The notes beneath the pieces are model-generated. The model made no database searches, was not told the DNA's origin, and saw only the letters and a list, made by a program, of their open reading frames with translations. Source: Pseudomonas sp. MAG733B (GTDB lineage: Bacteria > Pseudomonadota > Gammaproteobacteria > Pseudomonadales > Pseudomonadaceae). From it: a stretch of DNA of 64,000 nucleotides. Positions within the stretch are counted from its first letter, which is position 1, and every line of letters begins with the position of its first letter. The position numbers and the translations under genes are program-made. Where the stretch lies: NCBI RefSeq assembly GCF_036884845.1, contig NZ_CP145732.1, forward strand, positions 3,782,001 through 3,846,000, given 5' to 3'. This document shows, in pieces, positions 57,706 to 64,000 of the stretch.

Positions 57706-59424
57706 TTACTCGCTCTTGGCAACCTGATCAACCTTCTGCATGCGGTTGGTGTCCATCAACACCAAACCAAACGCCATGCCATACATCAGCCGACCCTGTT
57801 TATCGACCTTCATCGGCGCGTACATGCCGTTGAACACCGGGTCGCTGCCGGTCGCGATTTCGAGCACGGTCTTGCCGGTGTCGAGGTCCATGCCGATGTG
57901 GAAACCTTCACCCAATCGGTCGGAATAGAAGCCATTGATCAAGGCCATGTGGCTGCCACCGCTGATCATTGGCACGATCGAGATCGAACCCACATCGGTA
58001 CGGGTCCACAGCGGGTTCCACTGGTCCTTGGCGCTGTCCCACTTGAGCATCGCCACGCCGCTCGGGGCAGGGCGGGTCATGCCGTTGAGCATGGTCACGT
58101 AGTAGCCGGACCGGGACAGCACAGGTTTTTCCACGGCAGGGATGTTGTTGACCACAAAGGCGTGACCGTCATAGACCGCCACCGATTGTTCCGACTGCAC
58201 GGTCGGGATGTTCATACCCATGTCGACTTCACGCTGGTCAGCCACGCGCGGCGACAGGGTGCCAGGCTTTTGCTTCCAGCCCGCCGGAATCTTGTCGCGC
58301 CACATGGCGACCAGGTTCATCTTTTTCGCGCCGTCGGTGAACACCACCAGTTTGTCTTCATCGGGGCCGTAGCCCATCAAGGTTGGGGTGGAACCGGTGC
58401 CGTCGGCGATCTTGATCGAAGTGAAACGCGGCCCGCGCTCGTAAGGGGCTTTCCAGGCACCGCTGGCGTCGTCGGCGTGGATCCTGCCCTGTTTGTCGAC
58501 CACCAGTCGGTACATGTTCTGGTTGGAAGCGACGTACACCGCGCCGCCGTTGACTTCCGGTCCGGTGGCGAACGAGTTGAGGAACAGTTCGTCGCTGCCT
58601 TCCACGCGGTAGCTGTCGATCAGCTTCAGGGTGTTGCGATCGAGGGTAGCGACGGTGCCGCCCATGGTGTTGATCACCAGGTAGCCATTGAGCGTCATGC
58701 CCATGCCGAAGGTGGCATCCATTGGTACGCCGATGCCGTTCTTGGTCTTTTCATTGTTGAACAGTTCTTCTGGCAGCTGCACCTCTTGGGTGAGCTTCAT
58801 ACCCGACTGCGGGTCTTTGTGGTCGTTCTGATCAATGCGGAACACCCGGCGCGCACTGGCGCCGATGAAGGCGTCATCGCGGGTCAACAGCGAATAGATT
58901 GCGCCGCCAACCAGCTGATCGGTGGTGCCGGTCAGCATGCGGTTGGGTTGCGCATTCATGTATTCCAGCAGGCCTTTCTCGTCCTTGACTTCGAGAAACT
59001 TGCGGGTCTCGGCAGCTTGCTGAAGACGTTGTTCAGGCGTGATCGGCTGGTAGTTAGGCAATTTCACCGGCAGGTCGACGCGGGCCACTTCAGTGAACTT
59101 GAAGTCGTCTTCGACCTTCACCTTGCGCAGCGAAAACCCGGCCCAGAACCAGTACATGTCGGTATCGCCGACCTTGTCGGTGTACTGCACCAGGCTGCCC
59201 GATTCGTTGGGCAATACACGGTAGGCGTCCGGCGTCATCTTGTAGGAACCGCGTGGCACGGCAATGCCGGTGCTGTCGGACGCGCCGTCGTTCCAGTGCG
59301 TCTGGTTGTTGTAGGACTGCGCCAGATAAGGGTTGGCCGGTGCGATGTGGCCATTGGCAGTGGCAAATGCCGGGACTGTCAGGCATGTCGCCAGTAGGGC
59401 CCAGTGCGGACGTAGAGCAAACAT
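57706..59424 (-). CDS. Secreted beta-propeller-like protein of unknown function
   Basis: A 572-residue protein from the chosen start MFALRPHWAL at 59424 (AAGGAAG upstream); a longer reading frame has no ribosome site. A signal peptide ends near AFATANG (about residue 22). Repeated strand-turn segments (GGTVATLDRNTLKLIDSY, NGGAVYVASNQNMYRLVVDKQGRI) resemble quinoprotein-like or WD-type propellers, but no PQQ-binding residues can be pointed to. It is divergent from the AMACR gene, so shared control is likely. Role unknown: perhaps a periplasmic dehydrogenase or a binding protein for the island's substrate. Confidence 0.7.
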   Translation of the reverse strand: MFALRPHWALLATCLTVPAFATANGHIAPANPYLAQSYNNQTHWNDGASDSTGIAVPRGSYKMTPDAYRVLPNESGSLVQYTDKVGDTDMYWFWAGFSLRKVKVEDDFKFTEVARVDLPVKLPNYQPITPEQRLQQAAETRKFLEVKDEKGLLEYMNAQPNRMLTGTTDQLVGGAIYSLLTRDDAFIGASARRVFRIDQNDHKDPQSGMKLTQEVQLPEELFNNEKTKNGIGVPMDATFGMGMTLNGYLVINTMGGTVATLDRNTLKLIDSYRVEGSDELFLNSFATGPEVNGGAVYVASNQNMYRLVVDKQGRIHADDASGAWKAPYERGPRFTSIKIADGTGSTPTLMGYGPDEDKLVVFTDGAKKMNLVAMWRDKIPAGWKQKPGTLSPRVADQREVDMGMNIPTVQSEQSVAVYDGHAFVVNNIPAVEKPVLSRSGYYVTMLNGMTRPAPSGVAMLKWDSAKDQWNPLWTRTDVGSISIVPMISGGSHMALINGFYSDRLGEGFHIGMDLDTGKTVLEIATGSDPVFNGMYAPMKVDKQGRLMYGMAFGLVLMDTNRMQKVDQVAKSE

Positions 59425-59497
59425 GTTGTCTTCCTTTGTTTTGTTGTTATTGCCTGCGGAGGAAGATCCAGAGTAGCGATCCTTTTTTCGACCTATA

Positions 59498-59516
59498 GCC
59501 CCCCATGCCGGGGGGC
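59498..59516. promoter_or_regulatory. GC-palindrome between the divergent propeller and AMACR genes
   Basis: GCCCCCC (59498-59504) and GGGGGGC (59510-59516) are perfect inverted arms with 5 bases between. It is placed about midway in the 193-base divergent space, suitable for an operator. Confidence 0.5.
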
Positions 59517-59617
59517 ATGTTCGGGGTGGGTGCTCTGCTAGCGTACTGGCCATGCTTCGCGCATCGCAGGCGATCGCGCCCCCTGTGTCAGCTCACGACG
59601 AACAAGGAAAAAAACAC

Positions 59618-60733
59618 ATGCTGTCAGGTATCAAAATCGTGGAAATCTGTGGCATCGGCCCGGGGCCGTTCTGTGCCATGCACCTGGCCGATCTGGGCGC
59701 AGATGTCATCGCCGTGGAGCGCGCAGAATCCATCTCGATCACCGGCGAAGCCAACGCTCCGGCCAACCCGCTGAACCGGGGCAAACGCTCGGTGGTGGCC
59801 GACCTGAAAAGCCCTGAAGGGCGCGAAGCGGTCCTGAAGCTCATCGAAAGCGCCGACGTCGTGATCGAAGGCATGCGCCCCGGTGTCATGGAGCGACTTG
59901 GCCTCGGTCCGCAGGAATGCCAGGCGCGCAATCCAAGACTGGTTTATGGACGCATGACCGGTTGGGGCCAGAACGGCCCGATGGCCAGCGCCGCCGGCCA
60001 CGACAACAACTACATCGCACTCTCGGGTGCGCTGTACCACAGCGGCACGGCTGGGGAAGCGCCTTCATCGCCGATCACCCTGATCGGCGACATTGGCGGT
60101 GGCGCGTTGTACCTGGCGGTCGGTGTGCTGGCCGGTGTCCTCAGTGCCCGGCAGACCGGCAAGGGCACCGTCGTCGACGCCGCCATCGTCGACGGCTCGG
60201 CGCACATGATGCAGCTGATGATGTCACTGACCCGCCGTGGTCTGCTCAATGAGCAGCGCGGCAAGAGCGTCCACGATGGTTCGCACTTCTACGCCACTTA
60301 TCGCTGCGCCGATGACCAATACGTGGCACTGGGCTCGATGGAGCCGCAGTTCTACGCGCTGCTGCTGCAAAAACTGGGTTTGCAGGACGATCCGCGTTTC
60401 GCCAAACAATGGGATGTGAAGCGTTGGGAAGAGCTGCGTGGGCTGCTGGCCGATACGTTTGCCAGCCAGCCGCGCGCGCACTGGTGCGATCTGCTCGAAG
60501 GCACCGATGTGTGCTTTGCGCCGGTGCTGAGCCCGCGTGAAGCCTCGCAACATCCGCATATGGTCGAACGAGGCGTGTACTTCGAGCGCGACGGAATGCT
60601 GCAAGCCAGCCCGGCACCGCGTTTCGATGGCCAGGTCGCGACGCCGGGGGCGATTCCGACACGCGGCGCGCACACCGCCCAAGTCTTGGCGGCTCTCGAT
60701 AGCAACGACCTCGCCGCCGTCTGGCAGTCGTAG
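59618..60733 (+). CDS. Alpha-methylacyl-CoA racemase (CaiB/BaiF CoA-transferase family)
   Basis: A 371-residue protein. The pattern CGIGPGPFCAMHLADLGADV, RGKRSVVADLK, MTGWGQNGP and AGHDNNYIALSG follows human AMACR and mycobacterial MCR through the length. The catalytic pair is His128 (AGHD) and Asp158 (GDIGGGALY), equivalent to His126 and Asp156 in MCR. It converts 2R- to 2S-methylacyl-CoA so that stereospecific dehydrogenases can act, which fits the SCPx thiolases. ATG at 59618. It ends TAG at 60731 and a regulator fragment follows in the same reading frame. Confidence 0.9.
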   Translation: MLSGIKIVEICGIGPGPFCAMHLADLGADVIAVERAESISITGEANAPANPLNRGKRSVVADLKSPEGREAVLKLIESADVVIEGMRPGVMERLGLGPQECQARNPRLVYGRMTGWGQNGPMASAAGHDNNYIALSGALYHSGTAGEAPSSPITLIGDIGGGALYLAVGVLAGVLSARQTGKGTVVDAAIVDGSAHMMQLMMSLTRRGLLNEQRGKSVHDGSHFYATYRCADDQYVALGSMEPQFYALLLQKLGLQDDPRFAKQWDVKRWEELRGLLADTFASQPRAHWCDLLEGTDVCFAPVLSPREASQHPHMVERGVYFERDGMLQASPAPRFDGQVATPGAIPTRGAHTAQVLAALDSNDLAAVWQS

Positions 60734-61900
60734 TTTCTGGAAATCGCCGAAGCCATTTCCCTGGCCGATAGCCTGTTTGCCCTCGGGCGTTTCAACGACG
60801 CAAGGCGTTGGTTATCGCAGGCCATCGAGCTTGCCGCGCAGCAGGGTGACGACTGCGTCAATCCTGCCTTGACGGCCATGGAAAGCCTCATCGACCTGAC
60901 GCAGGGCTCACTGGCAACGGCGCGTATCCGCCTGGAGTGTTTTTCCACGGGTTGCGCGCTGGTGGGCGTCGAGCAACAAGCGGTTCATGCCCTTGTGCTG
61001 TACGAGAGTGGTTCGCTGGATCAGGCACGGCGGTTGCTCAAGCAAAACCTGCGCGACATCACTGACGACAGTTCAGCGGATACGCTGATCGTCAGCCGAA
61101 TCCTTCTGGCCCGTATCGCTTGGTCGCAAGGTGAAGTTTCCAGCTGTCATGGTCACCTCGCAGCGCTGGAGCAAACCGGGCGTGAGAGGGCATGCCGACG
61201 CATCCAATGCTCGGTCTGGATCGAGCGTGCGCGGATCGCGACGTTGCATGGTCGTATCGATGTCGCCGCCCAGGCGTTGGCTCAAGTGGACCGAAACGCT
61301 GATTGGGGCCAGGCGAATGCGCTCAACTTTGCCAACGATGTCGACACGCCGACCGTCGCACGCGTACGCCTGCACATCGCCCAAGGGCGTTTTGAAGAGG
61401 CGACTCGGGCGCTGCACCCGGCGATTGATCAAGCACAACAGCGCGGACGTTTGCGCCGCAAACTCAAACTGCGCTTGCTCCTGGCTTTAGCCCTCGACGG
61501 CATGGGGCGGCACGCTGCGGCAATGGCGGAATTGAGTGGGGTGTTGCCATTCGCCAGCGAGGAGGGGTGGCGCAGCACCTTTGTCGAAGAGGGTGCTGGC
61601 CTTGCCATGCTGTTGCAACGCTGGGCGTTTCAGGTGAGAGGCGGCGAGTCGGCAATCGTGCCGGGGTTTATTGGCGATCTGCTCAAGCGTTTTCCTGTCA
61701 CGGGCAGCGCAGCCCTTACCGAGCGCGAACATCAGGTTGTCAGGCTGGTCGCACTGGGCCTTCAGATAAGTGCCATCGCCGAAACCTTGCGGCTTTCCGG
61801 GCACACGGTAAAAGCGCACCTGCGCAATATCTATCGCAAGCTCGGTGCCCACGGCCAGGTCGAAGCCGCCGCAATCGCCAGGGCACGAGGGCTACTGGAT
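60734..61900 (+). pseudogene. 5'-truncated MalT/LuxR regulator remnant
   Basis: The frame opens directly after the AMACR TAG and encodes about 390 residues equivalent to the last 40% of the regulators at 21757 and 32890. The first homologous residues (ADSLFALGRFNDARRWLSQA) match the middle of regulator 1 (CGLFYTGRYDEARQKL). The Walker ATPase half is missing. The HTH is intact (LTEREHQVVRLVALGLQISAIAETLRLSGHTVKAHL). A TTG at 60869 or ATG at 60878 could start translation, but no good ribosome site is seen. The frame continues to 62056 over the antisense strand of the next gene, so the original stop may be lost. Likely a deletion remnant. Confidence 0.75.
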
Positions 61901-61915
61901 GAACCGCACAAACCT

Positions 61916-64000
61916 TCACACCAATACTCCCGTCGCCCTGGCGCGCATCACGGCCTGAGCCCGTCGGGTCACCCCCAGTTTGCTGTTGATGTGTTTGATG
62001 TGCGCCTTGACCGTGTTGGTCGAGATGTACAGACGCTCGCTGATCTCCCGGTTTGAGAAGCCTTCGGCCAGCAGCTCCAGCACGGCGAACTCGCGCCCGG
62101 TGAGCTTTTCATGATTCGCGGGACCGATCAGCGGTTTGCCCGGCTGCGACGTCCGCGCTTCGCTGACCAGCAGATTGAACGAACCGGCATTGGGCGACGG
62201 CTGACGGGCAGGTGGCGATTCTTGTGACGCTTGTGTGAGGCCGTCCAGCAGGCGCAGTGCCTTGGCCTGAAGTCCGTGAAAATTCAGACGCCGACATTCG
62301 CGCAACGCTGTCTCCAGACGCCTCGCAGCATCCCGGGTTTGCCCGTTACCGTGTTCGGCAATGGCCAGCAGCATCTGACTGTGCACGGCCAGCGAAGGCT
62401 CATGAATGCTCGTCAGCCGTGCGGCGGAGCCCCGCAAATATTGCTCGATCATCTGCGCCATGAGCAGCGCCTGCTTCCAGTTTTTCTGATGGATCAGGAC
62501 ACTCAAGGTCTGCAGATTGAGTACCCCGCGATAGCTGCTTTCCTGGACATTGGCACACTGCATTCGACGTTCGGCGTCCTGCAGGAAAGCGAAGGCGCGC
62601 TGGAAATCACCCCGGCAGGCACAGACGTCCGAGAGACCCATCAGCGCTTGCAGCAGCGTCAGCCCATGATCGGGAATGACTTGCAGGGCCTGGCTCAGGA
62701 CACACTCGCCACTGTCCACTTCACCTCGTTGCAGATGCAACTTGCCCTGCAGCACCAACAATCGCCCGAGCAACATCACATGCCGATTGCCATCGGCCCG
62801 CAACAGCAAGAGGTTCTCTTGCAACAGACGTTCGGCGAGGTCGCTTTCTCCACAGAGAATCATCAGGCAGATGCGCTGGATGTTGGTCTGCACTTCTCTG
62901 ACCAGGCTGCCCTGGCGTCGGGCCTGTTCGATCGCGAGCATCAGGATCTGTTGAGCTTGAAGGGTTTCGCCCGTGCTCATGGCCAGCCGTGCAAGGATGA
63001 CCGTGCACACGAACGACACAGGCTGATCATCCTCGCCCAGTTGTTCCTGCGCAGCACGGCAATACTCCGTGGCCAGGGTGCAATTGCCCAAAAGGCCATG
63101 GATCGTGCCCCACAACGCTTGCCACACGGCCAGCAAACGGCGGTTCTGTTCTGCCGTGGGTTGTGGCAGGAAGCGACTCAACTGCTCCGTGCAGGTCTGT
63201 GCCTCATCCAGTCGTGTGTTCATCATCAGCGCGCAGGCATTGAGCGCCACCAGTTGCGGCGTACTCAACGACAAGCTCACGGGCAACTGATGGCGCCAGT
63301 CGAGCAGGCGCGACAGATTGCGCTCGGCCAGGAGCCAGCTCGGGTTAAGGCGGGTCATGTAGTTGGCCGCCACGTCCGGGCGGTTGGCACTCAACGCGAG
63401 GTCGATGGCATCCTCGATGTACCCCGACGCGCTCAATCCCCGACAGGCGCGCAGGCGTAATCGGTTCAGTTCGGTCAGGTCGTTCGTTCCCCGTAATGCC
63501 TGCGCCACGGCCGGCAGCATGCAATACCATTGGCCATTGCTGTCCAGTGGCTGGAAGAACGCCTGCGAAAGCAGCAATCGGCGCACGCACGTCTTGTCGT
63601 CAAGTTCCTCCCACAGGTCCGCGCACAGGCTTTCGCTGAACCGTGGCAGATGCGCCAGCCCCCCCAGCAGGCGGCGTTCCTCTGCACTCAGGTGTGACAG
63701 CAATTCTCGCTCGAGGTAGTCGCATAACATCCGCGTATCGGTGAGCAATAAACGTATGCCGGCGCACCAGCCCAGAGTCTGCCGCCAGATAGCCTCAAGG
63801 TCCGCGCCAAACTTCGCCGGTGCAATCAATCGAACGAGATCGTCGGACTCCTCACGGGAAAGGGCGAGGGCCTGGGTATCGAGCTCCCGCAGTTCGCCTT
63901 CAAGCAACAGGCGCGGCAGGTTCCATGCCGGACGTTGCCGGCAACTGACCCACAGTTGAATGGGCGCAGGTGAGTGCAAGAGCAAGTGGTCGATCCACGC
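61916..64000 (-). CDS. MalT-type LuxR-family regulator 4 (partial, 5' end beyond window)
   Basis: The frame is open to the right edge (AWIDHLLLHSPAPIQ), so the Walker A and start are outside. About 695 residues are visible: end of the ATPase domain, a long helical repeat region, and a C-terminal HTH (LTGREFAVLELLAEGFSNREISERLYISTNTVKAHIKHIN). It faces the regulator remnant tail to tail. Sequence is more distant from regulators 1 and 2. Confidence 0.9.
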   Translation of the reverse strand, partial: AWIDHLLLHSPAPIQLWVSCRQRPAWNLPRLLLEGELRELDTQALALSREESDDLVRLIAPAKFGADLEAIWRQTLGWCAGIRLLLTDTRMLCDYLERELLSHLSAEERRLLGGLAHLPRFSESLCADLWEELDDKTCVRRLLLSQAFFQPLDSNGQWYCMLPAVAQALRGTNDLTELNRLRLRACRGLSASGYIEDAIDLALSANRPDVAANYMTRLNPSWLLAERNLSRLLDWRHQLPVSLSLSTPQLVALNACALMMNTRLDEAQTCTEQLSRFLPQPTAEQNRRLLAVWQALWGTIHGLLGNCTLATEYCRAAQEQLGEDDQPVSFVCTVILARLAMSTGETLQAQQILMLAIEQARRQGSLVREVQTNIQRICLMILCGESDLAERLLQENLLLLRADGNRHVMLLGRLLVLQGKLHLQRGEVDSGECVLSQALQVIPDHGLTLLQALMGLSDVCACRGDFQRAFAFLQDAERRMQCANVQESSYRGVLNLQTLSVLIHQKNWKQALLMAQMIEQYLRGSAARLTSIHEPSLAVHSQMLLAIAEHGNGQTRDAARRLETALRECRRLNFHGLQAKALRLLDGLTQASQESPPARQPSPNAGSFNLLVSEARTSQPGKPLIGPANHEKLTGREFAVLELLAEGFSNREISERLYISTNTVKAHIKHINSKLGVTRRAQAVMRARATGVLV

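Noticed and set aside
60734..62056. Regulator remnant as an intact short gene
   Set aside because: No start with ribosome site; homology begins abruptly mid-protein right after the AMACR stop and the end runs over the opposite gene.

Overview
The window looks like a chromosomal segment of a fluorescent-group Pseudomonas. The supporting signs are a GC-rich sequence with Pseudomonas-type REP palindromes (GTAGGAGCGAGC type), a coniferyl-type aldehyde dehydrogenase, DUF1302/DUF1329 outer-membrane proteins and many MalT-type LuxR regulators. This assignment rests on gene content and style, not on a database match.

Layout. 1-5000: the end of a hybrid histidine kinase, then a cation/proton antiporter, a Yip1-family membrane protein, a YghA-like short-chain dehydrogenase and a PatB/MalY-type aminotransferase, with REP pairs between genes. 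5214-14292: a compact selenocysteine cassette, fdnG (in-frame UGA at 5802-5804 followed by a SECIS-like hairpin), fdnH, fdnI, fdhE, selA, selB and the tRNA-Sec gene selC. It carries the selenoenzyme and most of the machinery needed to make it (selD is not in the window). 14385-17815: an AI-2E/PerM-type permease, a periplasmic LprI-like/MliC-like protein and an MscS-type channel with a cyclic-nucleotide-binding domain.

17900 to about 61900: a large acyl-CoA catabolic island. It contains two adjacent acyl-CoA dehydrogenase (ACAD) pairs that look like alpha2beta2 heteromers, three single ACADs, two crotonases, two FabG-like dehydrogenases, a split MaoC hydratase pair and three SCPx-type thiolases. 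It also has an alpha-methylacyl-CoA racemase (AMACR), an acyl-CoA synthetase, an aldehyde dehydrogenase, a zinc alcohol dehydrogenase, etfBA, an MFS transporter, a DUF1302 porin-like protein, a DUF1329 protein and a secreted beta-propeller-like protein. Taken together this is the enzyme set expected for shortening 2-methyl-branched (isoprenoid or sterol-side-chain-like) acyl chains, similar in logic to animal peroxisomal bile-acid/pristanate oxidation and to mycobacterial sterol side-chain degradation. The substrate is not identifiable from sequence alone, and no ring-degradation genes are present.

Regulation of the island appears to depend on an unusual number of large MalT/LuxR ATPase regulators: three complete, one 5'-truncated remnant fused behind the AMACR gene, and one running off the right edge, plus one TetR. 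A 1.2 kb gene-free gap (44785-45971) is filled by two diverged inverted copies of a long intergenic repeat flanking two REP units.
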